From Leifsonia shinshuensis (lineage in GTDB: Bacteria > Actinomycetota > Actinomycetes > Actinomycetales > Microbacteriaceae), in assembly GCF_031456835.1 (NCBI RefSeq), contig NZ_JAVDVK010000001.1, forward strand, positions 3,534,001-3,598,000: DNA of 64,000 bases, given 5' to 3'. A program made the translations under genes and the position numbers. This document shows, in pieces, positions 35,225-43,825 of this stretch; the stretch's first letter is position 1; every line of letters starts with the position of its first letter. The notes beneath the pieces were generated by a model. The model had not been told where the DNA came from. It saw only the letters and a program-made list of their open reading frames with translations, and ran no database searches.

Positions 35225-37785
35225 TAGCCGCCGGCGCCCGGGCTCGGCGGGGCGCTCGGTCCAGCGGCGGCCAGCGCGAGGGTCACCGCTGTTCCTGGCT
35301 TCGCGGGCGTCCCGGCGGCCGGATCCTGTGCCTGCACGATGCCGTTGGGGTTGTTCCCACCCGCGCTCTTGGCGGTGAATCCGGCCGCCTGCAGCGCCGC
35401 GGCGGCGTCGGAGAACTTCTGCCCGACGACGTTCGGCACGGCGACGAGGCTGCCGTTGCTGGTGAAGAGCGTGATGACGCTGCCCTTGCCGACCTGCGAC
35501 CCGGCGGGCGGGTTGGTCGACGCGATGGTCCCGGCCGGGGCGACCGAATCCTGCGGTCCTCCGTCGGCCGAGTCGAGACCCAGGCCGGTCAGGATGGACT
35601 TCGCCTCGTCGGGCGACTTGCCGGTGAGGTCCGGCACGGCGACCTGGATGCCCTGCGTCAGCTTGCTCGGCGGGGTGGGGAAGTCGTCCCCGCCGTACTT
35701 GCCGACCGCGGCGCTCATCATGGTGCGCATGACCGAGACGCGGGCGCTCGCGGGGGAGGTGCCGTGCGTCGGGAAGACCTTGCGGAAGTCCACGTGGCCC
35801 TGGATGTTGCCGACCCAGTACGCGCCCGCGACCTTGGTGGTCGCCGCGACGAGCCACAGCTGGTCGTTGTACTCGGTGGTACCGGTCTTGCCCAGCATGT
35901 CCTTGCCGGTCGTGTTCATGCCCGAGGCCGTTCCGCCGCCCTGCAGCGGGCCCTTGAGGGCCTTCGCCATGGTGTTGGCCACCGCGGGGTCCACGGACTG
36001 GGTGCAGGTGCTCGCGGGCGGCTTCACGTCCTTGCCGCTCGCATCCACGATCTTGTCGATGACGATGGGCGTGCAGGTCATGCCGTTGTTCGCGATGCCC
36101 GCGAAGGCGGTCGCCATGGTGAGCGGCGCGATGTAGTTGGTGCCGAGCACGGCCGACGGGTTGGTGTCGAGCGGCTCGCCCTTGGCGGTGTGGACTCCGA
36201 ACGCCTCCGCGTCCTTCTTGATCTCGCACAGGTCCAGCTGGCTGGCCATCGAGATGAAGGCGGTGTTGATGGAGAGCGTGGTCGCGCTCTGGGCGTTGCG
36301 GATGCCCGTCTCACCCGGCGAGTCGTTCTGCGGCGTGTAGGTGCCGCCCCAGCCTCCGGTGCAGGAGTCCTTGAACGACCGGTAGGTGCGGATGTTCGCG
36401 TTCACCGACTCGTTGAGCGAGTGACCCTGCTTGAGCCACTCGGCGAGGGTGAAGACCTTGTACGTCGAGCCGACCTGGAAGCCGCCGGAGCCGCCGTACT
36501 TCTGGTCGGTGGCGAGGTTGACCGAGGAGTAGTCCGTGCTGGTGTTCAGCACATCCGGGTCCTGGCTGTACTTCTTGTTCTGGGCCATGTACAGCACGCG
36601 GCCCGTACCCGGCTGGACGCCGGTGAGCACGCCGCCGATGTCCGCCCGCGAGTACGACGCCGGCACATACGACTGGATGGTCGACTCCGCCACCTGCTGC
36701 AGCTGCAGGTCGAGGCTCGTGTAGATCTTGTACCCGCCGCGGTTGAAGTTGGATGCGCGGGTGTCCTCGTCGGCGCCGAAGGTCGGGTCGTTCAGGATGG
36801 TCTTCTGGACGTAGTCGCAGAAGTATGCGGAGCCGCCTGCCGTCTGGCAGCCGCGCACGGACGGCGTGATCACCGGCTGGATCGGGGTCTTGACCGCTTC
36901 CTGGTACTGCGCCTTCGTCAGCCGCTTGTACTGGTACATCTTGCCCAGGATGTAGTCGCGGCGCTCCTTGTTCTTCGCGTAGCCGTTCGCAGCGCCGTTG
37001 GTCTTCGACTCCGGGTCGTCGATCTTCAGGCTGGTCGGCTCGTTCACGATCGCCACCAGGCTGGCCGCCTGGGCGGGGGTGAGCGCGGCGGCGGTGGTGT
37101 TGTAGTAGTACTTGGCCGCGGCCTCGATGCCGTAGACCGTTCCGCCGAAACCGGCGATGTTGAGGTACCCGACCAGGATCTGGTCCTTGGTGTACTTCTT
37201 CTCGATCCCGATCGCGTACTTCATCTCCTTGACCTTGCGGTCGGGGGAGACGCCCGTGGAGTCGGTGACGCACTCCTGGTACTTGGTCTTCTGCTCCTTG
37301 GTCTTGACCGGGAGCGCCTCGCACTTCTGCAGCAGCACGTTCTTCACGTACTGCTGGGTGATCGAGGAACCGCCCTGCACGCCGCCGCCGGCGACCGTGG
37401 AGAGCACACCGCGGACGGTGCCCTGGATGTCGACACCGCCGTGGCTGTAGAAGCGCGGGTCCTCACCCGCGATCGCCGCATCCTTCGCGGCCTGGGAGAT
37501 CTGGTTGAACGCCACCGGGAGGCGGTTCTGGGAGTAGAAGGTCGCCAGCGGAACATCCTGGTCGCCGTTCTTGGCGTAGATGGTGGTCGGCTGGGCCAGC
37601 TGGTCGACGTTGAGGTACTCCGGGAGCCCCTCGAAGACGCCGATGCTGTTGTTCGCGGCCATCCCCGTGACCGCGATCGCGGGCGTGACGGCGGCGGTGA
37701 CCAGAAGACCGGCCACGACGCTCATGCCGATGAAGGCACCGGCGGCACCGAGCACACCTCTAGCCTGTGGTTTTTGCGCAGACAT
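35224..37785 (-). CDS. Bifunctional class A penicillin-binding protein with PASTA domains
   Basis: Polymerises and cross-links peptidoglycan. 853 residues. One N-terminal membrane anchor (residues 10-40). Glycosyltransferase domain with catalytic Glu in GEDPRFYSHGG and GSSITQQYVKN. Transpeptidase domain with SxxK (GSTYKVF), SxN (SINTAF) and KTG (LGKTGTTEYND). Two PASTA domains follow (about 700-835: VAVPDLTGKSPDEA and VAVPNVVGQKFSDA). The tail is Pro/Gly-rich. ATG 37785 lies six bases after TAGCCT on the minus strand, so it is probably leaderless. Downstream it overlaps the phosphoesterase gene. It resembles the PonA1/PonA2 type; I do not assign a number. Confidence 0.95.
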   Translation of the reverse strand: MSAQKPQARGVLGAAGAFIGMSVVAGLLVTAAVTPAIAVTGMAANNSIGVFEGLPEYLNVDQLAQPTTIYAKNGDQDVPLATFYSQNRLPVAFNQISQAAKDAAIAGEDPRFYSHGGVDIQGTVRGVLSTVAGGGVQGGSSITQQYVKNVLLQKCEALPVKTKEQKTKYQECVTDSTGVSPDRKVKEMKYAIGIEKKYTKDQILVGYLNIAGFGGTVYGIEAAAKYYYNTTAAALTPAQAASLVAIVNEPTSLKIDDPESKTNGAANGYAKNKERRDYILGKMYQYKRLTKAQYQEAVKTPIQPVITPSVRGCQTAGGSAYFCDYVQKTILNDPTFGADEDTRASNFNRGGYKIYTSLDLQLQQVAESTIQSYVPASYSRADIGGVLTGVQPGTGRVLYMAQNKKYSQDPDVLNTSTDYSSVNLATDQKYGGSGGFQVGSTYKVFTLAEWLKQGHSLNESVNANIRTYRSFKDSCTGGWGGTYTPQNDSPGETGIRNAQSATTLSINTAFISMASQLDLCEIKKDAEAFGVHTAKGEPLDTNPSAVLGTNYIAPLTMATAFAGIANNGMTCTPIVIDKIVDASGKDVKPPASTCTQSVDPAVANTMAKALKGPLQGGGTASGMNTTGKDMLGKTGTTEYNDQLWLVAATTKVAGAYWVGNIQGHVDFRKVFPTHGTSPASARVSVMRTMMSAAVGKYGGDDFPTPPSKLTQGIQVAVPDLTGKSPDEAKSILTGLGLDSADGGPQDSVAPAGTIASTNPPAGSQVGKGSVITLFTSNGSLVAVPNVVGQKFSDAAAALQAAGFTAKSAGGNNPNGIVQAQDPAAGTPAKPGTAVTLALAAAGPSAPPSPGAGG

Positions 37786-37797
37786 AGGATCAGGCTA
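37785..37797. promoter_or_regulatory. Face-to-face -10 elements of the PBP and DUF4177 genes
   Basis: On the minus strand TAGCCT (37797-37792) is six bases from the PBP ATG. On the plus strand TAGGAT (37785-37790) precedes the DUF4177-RidA pair and overlaps the PBP start codon. The two promoters cannot easily be occupied at once. Confidence 0.5.
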
Positions 37798-37837
37798 GGT
37801 GATGAACCTGCGAAAACCCCACAACACGAGGAGCACG

Positions 37838-38005
37838 ATGCCGCGCTGGGAGTACCTGACCACCCCGCTGATGATCCACAACACCGCCGCGATCCTGAAC
37901 AACTGGGGGTCCGAGGGATGGGAGCTGGTGCAGGTGGTGACCGGTCCGGAGGGCGGCCTCGTCGCCTACCTCAAGCGGCCTCTGCAGGGCGAGGAGCAGG
38001 CCTGA
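37838..38005 (+). CDS. Small DUF4177-like protein
   Basis: 55 residues: MPRWEYLTTPLMIHNTAAIL then LNNWGSEGWELVQVV and a polar tail. The WEYLTTPL and N-x-GxEGWELV pattern is that of small DUF4177 proteins, whose function is unknown. GAGGAG precedes ATG 37838 at good spacing; a longer form from GTG 37799 (13 more residues) is possible. The stop overlaps the RidA start (TGATG), so the pair is translated together. The same small-protein/RidA pair occurs widely in actinobacteria, to my knowledge. Confidence 0.78.
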   Translation: MPRWEYLTTPLMIHNTAAILNNWGSEGWELVQVVTGPEGGLVAYLKRPLQGEEQA

Positions 38006-38475
38006 TGGCGGACGTCGAAGCGCGTCTCGCGCAGCTCGGGATCGAGCTCCCCGCCGTCGTGCCGCCGGTGGCCGCCTACACGCCGGCGGTGCTCGACGGG
38101 CAGTACGTCTTCACGTCCGGTCAGCTGCCGATGGTGGCCGGAGCGCTCCCCGCGACCGGAAAGGTCGGCGAGGGCCACGGGCTCGTCCCCGCCGCGGATG
38201 CCAAGGAGTACGCACGCACCTGCGCGCTCAACGCGCTCGCCGCCGCGAAGAGCGTGCTCGGCTCGCTCGACCGCGTGCGCCGCGTGGTCAAGGTCGTCGG
38301 CTTCGTGGCCTCCGACCCCGCGTTCACCGGCCAACCCGGTGTCATCAACGGTGCCTCCGAAGTGCTCGGCGACATCTTCGGCGACGCCGGCGTCCACGCA
38401 CGGTCCGCCGTGGGAGTCGCGGTTCTGCCGCTCGACTCTCCGGTCGAGGTGGAGCTCATCCTCGCCGTCGACTGA
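38005..38475 (+). CDS. RidA family protein
   Basis: 156 residues, the YjgF/YER057c/UK114 fold that hydrolyses reactive enamine/imine intermediates. Visible: VAAYTPAVLDGQYVFTSGQL (substrate pocket), CALNALAAAKSVLGSLDRV and VVKVVGFVASDPAF, then the late ARSAVGVAVLPLDSPVEVEL (in part). The catalytic Arg of active RidA proteins is at HARSAVG, so it may be functional. Start ATG 38005 overlaps the upstream stop. A terminator follows at 38492. Confidence 0.92.
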   Translation: MADVEARLAQLGIELPAVVPPVAAYTPAVLDGQYVFTSGQLPMVAGALPATGKVGEGHGLVPAADAKEYARTCALNALAAAKSVLGSLDRVRRVVKVVGFVASDPAFTGQPGVINGASEVLGDIFGDAGVHARSAVGVAVLPLDSPVEVELILAVD

Positions 38476-38491
38476 ACCAGGTAAGGATGCG

Positions 38492-38525
38492 CGAAGGGGC
38501 GGTGCCGCACGGCACCGCCCCTTCG
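38492..38525. terminator. Bidirectional terminator between ridA-like gene and acsA
   Basis: CGAAGGGGCGGTGCC and its exact complement flank GCAC: a 15-base perfect stem between two convergent genes. Confidence 0.7.
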
Positions 38526-38539
38526 TCGTACGGACGGAT

Positions 38540-40489
38540 TCAGGACAGCTTGGCCTGGATCGAGCTCATCACCGCGGTGTCCGCCAGCGTCGTCGTGTCG
38601 CCCACCTCGCGGCCCTCGGCGACGTCGCGCAGCAGTCGCCGCATGATCTTTCCCGACCGGGTCTTCGGCAGCTCCGACACGATGAAGATGTCGCGGGGCC
38701 GGGCGATGGCGCCGATCTGCTCGGCGACGTGCTTGCGCAGCTCGGCCGCCACATCCAGCGCCTCGGTCTGCTCCAGCTGGTTCTGCTTGATGATGACGAA
38801 CGCGACCACGGCCTGACCGGTGGTCTCGTCGGCGGCCCCGACGACAGCGGCCTCCGCCGTGAACGGATGCGCCACCAGCGCCGACTCGATCTCCGCCGTG
38901 GAGAGGCGGTGACCGGAGACGTTCATGACGTCGTCGACGCGGCCCAGCAGCCAGATGTCGCCGTCCTTGTCGTACCGCGCGCCGTCGCCGGCGAAGTACT
39001 TGTCGCCGAACTTCGACCAGTAGGTCTCGCGGAAGCGGTCCGGGTCGCCCCAGATGCCGCGGAGCATGCTCGGCCACGGCTCGGTGACCACCAGCAGACC
39101 GCCCTGGTCCTTGCCGACGGGCGTGCCCGCCTCATCGAGGATGTCGACGGAAATGCCGGGAAGCGGAACCTGCGCGCTGCCGGGCTTCAGGGTCGTGACG
39201 CCGGGGAGCCCCGAGATCATGATCGCGCCCGTCTCCGTCTGCCACCACGTGTCGACGATCGGGGTCGTGTCGCCGCCGATGACCTCGCGGTACCACATCC
39301 ACGCTTCCGGGTTGATCGGTTCGCCCACCGACCCGAGCACGCGCAGGCTGCTGAGATCGAACTTCTGGGGGTGCTGGCGCCCGAGCTTCATGAAGGACCG
39401 GATGGCCGTGGGCGCGGTGTAGAAGATCGAGACGCCGTACTTCTCGATCAGCTCCCACCAGCGGCCGGGGTGCGGCGTCTCGGGGGTCCCCTCGTACATC
39501 ACCTGGGTCGCGCCGTTCGCGAGAGGCCCGTACACGACATAGGTGTGCCCGGTGATCCAGCCAACGTCGGCGCTGCACCAGTAGACGTCCGACTCGGGGT
39601 GCAGGTCGAAGACGTTCTTGTGGGTGAAGGCGGCCTGGGTGAGGTAGCCGCCGGAGGTGTGCAGGATGCCCTTCGGCTTGCCGGTGGTGCCGGAGGTGTA
39701 CAGGATGAACAGCGGCTGCTCGGCGGGGAACGCCTTGGCCACGTGGTCGGCGTCGACCAGCGCGAGCTCGTCGTGCCACCAGAGGTCGCGGCCCTCGGTC
39801 CAGGCGACCTCGTTCTCTCCGCGCTTCACGACGAGCACGTGCTCGACGCTGGTCGCGTCGCCGGTGAGCGCCGCATCCACCGCATCCTTCAGAGGGAAGA
39901 CGCGGCCCTTGCGCCAGCCGCCGTCCGCCGTGATGACGAGCTTCGCCTCGGCGTCGTCGATGCGCGAGCGCAGGCTCTCGGCACTGAAGCCGCCGAACAC
40001 GACCGAGTGGATGGCGCCGATACGCGCGACCGCGAGCATCGCCACGACGGCCTCGGGGATCATCGGCAGGTAGATCGCGACGCGGTCGCCGGCGCGGATG
40101 CCGAGGCTGGTCAGCAGGTTGGCCGCCTTCTTCACCTCCGCGGTGAGCTCGGCGTAGGTGATGGTGCGGGTATCGCCCGGCTCGCCCTCCCAGTGGATCG
40201 CGACCCGGTCGCCGTTGCCCGCGAGCACGTGCCGGTCGAGGCAGTTGAACGCGACGTTGAGCTCGCCGTCGTCGAACCACTTGGCGAAGGGCGGCTCGCT
40301 CCAGTCCAGAGTCCGCGTGAACGGGGTGTGCCAGTGCAGGAGCTCGCGCGACTGGTCCGCCCAGAAGCCCAGGCGGTCCGCGGCAGCGCGCTCGTAGAGG
40401 CCGGCATCGGCGATCGCCTGCGCGGCGAACTCCTCGGTCGGCGGGAATCGGCGGGCTTCGTGGAGCAGGTTGTCGATGGTGTTGCTCAT
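38540..40489 (-). CDS. acsA: Acetyl-CoA synthetase
   Basis: Activates acetate to acetyl-CoA through acetyl-AMP, the high-affinity acetate route complementing AckA-Pta. 649 residues, normal length. Signatures: P-loop-like [15 protein letters not shown], acetate pocket [12 protein letters not shown] and [12 protein letters not shown], the adenylate loop [20 protein letters not shown] (in part), hinge [15 protein letters not shown], and the acetylatable Lys in [16 protein letters not shown]. Start ATG 40489; the AAAGGAG is 14 bases away, rather distant, so translation may be moderate. It is divergent from the 6C RNA. Confidence 0.97.
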   Translation of the reverse strand: MSNTIDNLLHEARRFPPTEEFAAQAIADAGLYERAAADRLGFWADQSRELLHWHTPFTRTLDWSEPPFAKWFDDGELNVAFNCLDRHVLAGNGDRVAIHWEGEPGDTRTITYAELTAEVKKAANLLTSLGIRAGDRVAIYLPMIPEAVVAMLAVARIGAIHSVVFGGFSAESLRSRIDDAEAKLVITADGGWRKGRVFPLKDAVDAALTGDATSVEHVLVVKRGENEVAWTEGRDLWWHDELALVDADHVAKAFPAEQPLFILYTSGTTGKPKGILHTSGGYLTQAAFTHKNVFDLHPESDVYWCSADVGWITGHTYVVYGPLANGATQVMYEGTPETPHPGRWWELIEKYGVSIFYTAPTAIRSFMKLGRQHPQKFDLSSLRVLGSVGEPINPEAWMWYREVIGGDTTPIVDTWWQTETGAIMISGLPGVTTLKPGSAQVPLPGISVDILDEAGTPVGKDQGGLLVVTEPWPSMLRGIWGDPDRFRETYWSKFGDKYFAGDGARYDKDGDIWLLGRVDDVMNVSGHRLSTAEIESALVAHPFTAEAAVVGAADETTGQAVVAFVIIKQNQLEQTEALDVAAELRKHVAEQIGAIARPRDIFIVSELPKTRSGKIMRRLLRDVAEGREVGDTTTLADTAVMSSIQAKLS

Positions 40490-40584
40490 GGGGAGGCTCT
40501 TCGCTCCTTTGCGATGCGGTCGAAACGGTCGTGGCGCGACACTGCCTGACTCTACAACCTGGCGGGGAGCCGCCTGCAGGAGAC

Positions 40585-40612
40585 TTGCGTTTGCATCGAT
40601 TCTGCGTAAACT
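40585..40612 (+). promoter_or_regulatory. Promoter of the 6C RNA
   Basis: TTGCGT at 40585-40590 and TAAACT at 40607-40612 with a 16-bp spacer, placing the transcript start near 40619. Confidence 0.5.
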
Positions 40613-40618
40613 GGTGCC

Positions 40619-40720
40619 CGGCCGAATGTAAATTCGTGCGTGCGGCGCAATCGATTCCCCCCAATCCTGCGCCGCAGTGGCCGCACCTGTTCCCCCCAAT
40701 AGGTGCGGCCCCCCTTTTTT
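40619..40720 (+). ncRNA. 6C small regulatory RNA
   Basis: Two consecutive hairpins each carry a six-cytosine loop, the definition of the actinobacterial 6C RNA. Hairpin 1: TGCGGCGCA (40641-40649) with TGCGCCGCA (40668-40676), loop including ATTCCCCCCAAT. Hairpin 2: GGCCGCACCT (40679-40688) with AGGTGCGGCC (40701-40710), loop GTTCCCCCCAAT, followed by CCCC and TTTTTT (40711-40720), so it doubles as the terminator. The exposed C runs pair with G-rich ribosome sites of target mRNAs in mycobacteria. The 5' end is inferred from the promoter. It lies next to the Tad locus, as I recall it also does in mycobacteria. Confidence 0.88.
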
Positions 40721-40824
40721 AACCGGCGGGACGCCCGTGATCCGGTCGTTCCTCCACCGATCGGTCCTGGACGCTGTTGTCCACGGATCGGACGGGTGAC
40801 GCCCGGCGGAGCGGTCCGGCTTCT

Positions 40825-40830
40825 TACCGT
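40825..40830 (+). promoter_or_regulatory. -10 element of a leaderless tadA transcript
   Basis: TACCGT, six bases, then ATG 40837; no ribosome site. Confidence 0.5.
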
Positions 40831-40836
40831 CGAGTC

Positions 40837-41841
40837 ATGACGACTGACGAATCTTCTGAGGCCATCGCATCCTCTCCGGCCGGCAGCGAGCCGGGGCTCT
40901 GGCGCACGTTCGGGCCGCTGGCCCCCTACCTTCTCCGGCCGGGGGTGAGCGATCTGTTCGTGCTGGGAGACGGAGAGCTCTGGAGCGACGGCACGCCCCA
41001 CGGGCTCCGGCGCGAGGACGGCTGGCGGACCGACCGGGCCGGGGCACGGGAGCTCGCGGTCCGCCTCGTCGCGGCCGGAGGTCGGCACCTCGACGAGGCG
41101 TCGCCCTTCGTGGACGTCCGGCTCCGCGGCGGAGTGCGGGTCCACGCGGTCCTGCCTCCGGTGTCGACGGGCGGTGCGCTGCTGTCGATCCGGATCCCGG
41201 CCCGCCGTCAGCCGGCGCTGGGCGAGCTGGTGGCAGCGGGAACACTGTCGGAGGGGGACCGCGCGCTGCTCATCCGAGCGGTCGAGACGCGTACCAACCT
41301 GCTCATCACGGGCGCCGGGGGAGCGGGCAAGACCACGTTGCTCGCCGCCCTGCTGGCGAACGCCCCGCCGACCGAGCGCATCGTCGTGATCGAGGATGTC
41401 GCCGAGCTGCGCATCCCGCATCCGCATGTCGTCGGCCTCGAGACGCGGCAGCCGAACCTCGAGGGTGTCGGCGGGGTCGATCTGCGACGGCTGGTGCGCG
41501 AAGCCCTGCGGATGCGTCCCGACCGGCTCGTGCTCGGCGAGTGCCGGGGTGAGGAGGTGCGTGACCTGCTCGGGGCGCTGAACACCGGCCACGACGGGGG
41601 TGCCGGCACGTTGCACGCCAACTCGCTGGAGGACGTTCCGGCGCGGTTGGAAGCTCTGGGAGCGCTCGCCGGACTGGGCGACCGGGCGCTGGCGCGGCAG
41701 GCGGTCAGCGCCATCGGTCTGGTGGTGCATCTGGAGCGGGTCGAGGGGATGCGGCGGCTCGCGGGCTTCGGGCGCCTCGATAGCGGCGCGGACGGCCGGC
41801 TGGTGATCGAGCGGATGCCGCGGAGCGGAGGATGGCCGTGA
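40837..41841 (+). CDS. tadA: TadA/CpaF-family secretion ATPase
   Basis: Cytoplasmic motor for assembly of Tad/Flp-type pili. 334 residues, short for the family but with all motifs: Walker A GAGGAGKTT (about 159-167), Asp box IVVIEDVAEL, Walker B region LRMRPDRLVLGECRGEE (in part) and His box GTLHANS. The closest mycobacterial counterpart I know is Rv3659c. ATG 40837 directly follows a -10. It is 117 bp after the 6C RNA terminator. The TadB/C gene begins 31 bases downstream. Confidence 0.92.
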   Translation: MTTDESSEAIASSPAGSEPGLWRTFGPLAPYLLRPGVSDLFVLGDGELWSDGTPHGLRREDGWRTDRAGARELAVRLVAAGGRHLDEASPFVDVRLRGGVRVHAVLPPVSTGGALLSIRIPARRQPALGELVAAGTLSEGDRALLIRAVETRTNLLITGAGGAGKTTLLAALLANAPPTERIVVIEDVAELRIPHPHVVGLETRQPNLEGVGGVDLRRLVREALRMRPDRLVLGECRGEEVRDLLGALNTGHDGGAGTLHANSLEDVPARLEALGALAGLGDRALARQAVSAIGLVVHLERVEGMRRLAGFGRLDSGADGRLVIERMPRSGGWP

Positions 41842-41872
41842 GCCGCGAAGCGCGGTCGCGGGGTGAGGCGCC

Positions 41873-42781
41873 GTGAATCGGCGTGAGGCGCCCGATCGGA
41901 ACGCGGACGCCGTCGCGGCGGTCGTCGAGGCGGTCGCGGTCCTGCTCGACGCGGGGTTGCCGCCGCGCACGGCATGGGAGGCGGTCGCGCAGCACGGCGG
42001 ACACGCTGTCGCGACCGAGGTCGCGTCCTCCCTGAAGACCGACCCGTCGTGCGCTCGTGCACTCGCTCGTGCCGCCTCGTCGGACGACCTTCGCGTCGTC
42101 GCTGCCGCCTGGCGCGTGGCCGAAGACGCCGGCGCTCCTCTCGGCCATGTCCTGAGGGTGGTCGCCGAGACGCTTCGAGAGGCGGCAGAGGCCGAACGCG
42201 AGGCGGAGGTGGCGCTCAGCGGCCCCCGGGCGACCGCGCGGCTGATGTCGTGGCTGCCGGCGGGCGGAGCCGTGCTCGCCGTCGCGCTCGGAACCGACCT
42301 CGCCGCGACGGTCGCCAGTGTCCCCGGGGCGTGCACGCTCGCCGCCGGGGCCACGCTCATGCTGCTGGGCCGCTGGTGGATGCGTCGGCTCGTGCGTCGC
42401 GCGCTGCGCCGCGTTCCGATGGCCGGCTTGGCCGAGGAGCTCATCGCGGTCGGCCTGGCCGGAGGCTCGTCCGTCGAAGCGTCGGTGGCCGCGGCCCGGC
42501 GCGCGTCGGACGCTGCAGGGCTGCCCTGGGGCGGCGACGGTCCCGCGCTGCGCATCCTGCGGCTGGCGGAATCCGCTGGAGCGCCCGCGACCGAGCTTCT
42601 GACGGCTTCCGCTCGACAGCGACGGCGGTCGGACCGCGCGGAGCGGCGGCGGGCGGCTGCCGCGCTCGGTGTGCGGCTCATGCTGCCGCTCGGTGTCTGT
42701 GTGTTGCCCAGCTTCCTTCTGCTGGCGGTCGTCCCTCTCCTGCTCTCTCTCGTCTCCTCCACAGCGGCGGTGCTTCGGTGA
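41873..42781 (+). CDS. TadB/TadC-like type II secretion F-domain protein
   Basis: 302 residues; membrane platform protein expected to work with TadA. An N-terminal T2SSF-type helical domain (VVEAVAVLLDAGLPPRTAWEAV and GAPLGHVLRVVAETLREAAEAERE in part) is followed by hydrophobic spans at about 120-160, a second cytoplasmic region (ELIAVGLAGGSSVEASVAAA) and a last strong membrane span (about 265-295). It appears to carry two T2SSF halves in one polypeptide, where mycobacteria have two genes (Rv3658c, Rv3657c). GTG 41873 is the first good start after tadA. Confidence 0.82.
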   Translation: MNRREAPDRNADAVAAVVEAVAVLLDAGLPPRTAWEAVAQHGGHAVATEVASSLKTDPSCARALARAASSDDLRVVAAAWRVAEDAGAPLGHVLRVVAETLREAAEAEREAEVALSGPRATARLMSWLPAGGAVLAVALGTDLAATVASVPGACTLAAGATLMLLGRWWMRRLVRRALRRVPMAGLAEELIAVGLAGGSSVEASVAAARRASDAAGLPWGGDGPALRILRLAESAGAPATELLTASARQRRRSDRAERRRAAAALGVRLMLPLGVCVLPSFLLLAVVPLLLSLVSSTAAVLR

Positions 42782-42877
42782 GTTCTCCACAGATCGGGGC
42801 GATCCCGCCCGCAACGAACGCCCCCGCCGAAGGATGGAACCGACGGGTCGAGCGGACTCGGAAGGAAGGAGCGTCCC

Positions 42878-43087
42878 ATGGAGAGGGTCACGAGCGGTGC
42901 ATTCAGGTCAGCGCTCGCGCGGGTGAGACGACGCCTCGCGAGCGACCGAGGCGCGGCGACGGCGGAGTACGCGATCACGATCCTGGCGGCCGTCGGATTC
43001 GCCGGTGTGCTGGTCGCGCTGCTCAAGGGCGACGAGGTGAAGGCGATCCTGTCGGAGCTGGTGCATCGTGCGCTCGCCGGAGGGTGA
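42878..43087 (+). CDS. DUF4244 Flp-pilin-like small membrane protein
   Basis: 69 residues. A basic cytoplasmic start (RVRRRLASDRG) precedes AATAEYAITILAAVGFAGVL, a pilin-like hydrophobic helix with the Glu-Tyr after the processing site typical of Flp pilins. DUF4244 proteins occupy this position in actinobacterial Tad loci. GGAAGGAG lies seven to eight bases before ATG 42878. Likely the major pilin subunit. Its end overlaps the next gene by 20 bases. No prepilin peptidase gene is present in the window. Confidence 0.88.
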   Translation: MERVTSGAFRSALARVRRRLASDRGAATAEYAITILAAVGFAGVLVALLKGDEVKAILSELVHRALAGG

Positions 43088-43505
43088 GCGGGGAAGCGTC
43101 ACGGCGGAGTTCGCCGTGGCGCTGCCGGCGGTCGTCGTGTGCCTTGCATTGTGCCTGGGCGCGGTGTTCGGCGCCGCCCGCTACGTGGGGCTCGCCGGCA
43201 GTGCGTCGGCGGCCGCGCGGCTCGCCGGTCGCGGCGACGACCCCGGCTCCATCGGAGCGGGGGGAGCCGTTCGATCGATCGACCACGAGGGAGAGATGGT
43301 ATGCGTGACCCTGACCGACACGGCCGGCACGGTGCTGGCGAGACTGGGCATCCGGCTCGAGGCGCACGCCTGCGCGCTCGACGAGTCCGTCGGGTCGGCG
43401 GACCCGAGCGCGGCCCGGAGCACGGATCCGAGCACGGCTCCGAGCGCGGATCCGAGCGCGGTTCCGGCAGCATCCTCGCGATCGGGATGGTCGCCGCGAT
43501 GCTGA
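43068..43505 (+). CDS. TadE-like pseudopilin
   Basis: 145 residues. GERGSVTAEFAVALPAVVVC is a classic TadE start: Gly before the hydrophobic helix with Glu at +5. A small extracellular domain with two Cys follows, up to about residue 105. The last 40 residues are a low-complexity DPS/ADPS-rich tail created where the gene overlaps the next one in another frame. GTG 43068 is within the end of the DUF4244 gene. Expected to be a minor pilin that primes or stabilises the Flp filament. Confidence 0.8.
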   Translation: MRSPEGERGSVTAEFAVALPAVVVCLALCLGAVFGAARYVGLAGSASAAARLAGRGDDPGSIGAGGAVRSIDHEGEMVCVTLTDTAGTVLARLGIRLEAHACALDESVGSADPSAARSTDPSTAPSADPSAVPAASSRSGWSPRC

Positions 43506-43783
43506 CCGTCGCGGCGGGGGTGCTCACGGCGGTCGGCGCTGTGTCCGCGCACGCGCGCGCTGCGGCCGCTGCCGATCTGGCGGCGCTCGCCGCGGCCGAC
43601 GCGGCGTCCGGCCGGATACCGGGCGTCCCCTGCGACAGGGCGGACGACGTCGCACGGGCGAACGGCGCCGCGATCGCGTCCTGCGCGCAGTCCGGGGCGA
43701 CGGTGGACGTGACGGCCGTCAGCCCGTGGCTCGGCCTGGGCGCGGCCGCGTCCGCCCGGGCCGGACCCGGCCCGGGCGGATGA
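43301..43783 (+). CDS. TadG/Rv3654c-like secreted Tad-locus protein
   Basis: About 160 residues from ATG 43301, which has AGGGAG seven bases upstream; no later ATG or GTG precedes the membrane helix. An Arg/His-rich first 55 residues are read in a second frame over the tadE tail, including four near-repeats of GSE(H/R). Then comes GSGSILAIGMVAAMLTVAAG, a helix, and HARAAAAADLAALAAADAAS, the strong hallmark of Rv3654c-type proteins. Two Cys (PGVPC, ASC) may form a disulfide. The unusual N terminus could also mean that the real start is non-standard. Confidence 0.68.
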   Translation: MRDPDRHGRHGAGETGHPARGARLRARRVRRVGGPERGPEHGSEHGSERGSERGSGSILAIGMVAAMLTVAAGVLTAVGAVSAHARAAAAADLAALAAADAASGRIPGVPCDRADDVARANGAAIASCAQSGATVDVTAVSPWLGLGAAASARAGPGPGG

Positions 43784-43825
43784 TCCGGCCGGGGAGCGGC
43801 GCCGTGGCCGGCGCGGCTGGGTGCG

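Noticed and set aside
38540..40699. Longer acsA start upstream of 40489
   Set aside because: It would overlap the 6C RNA and its terminator and add unrelated residues before the normal N terminus.
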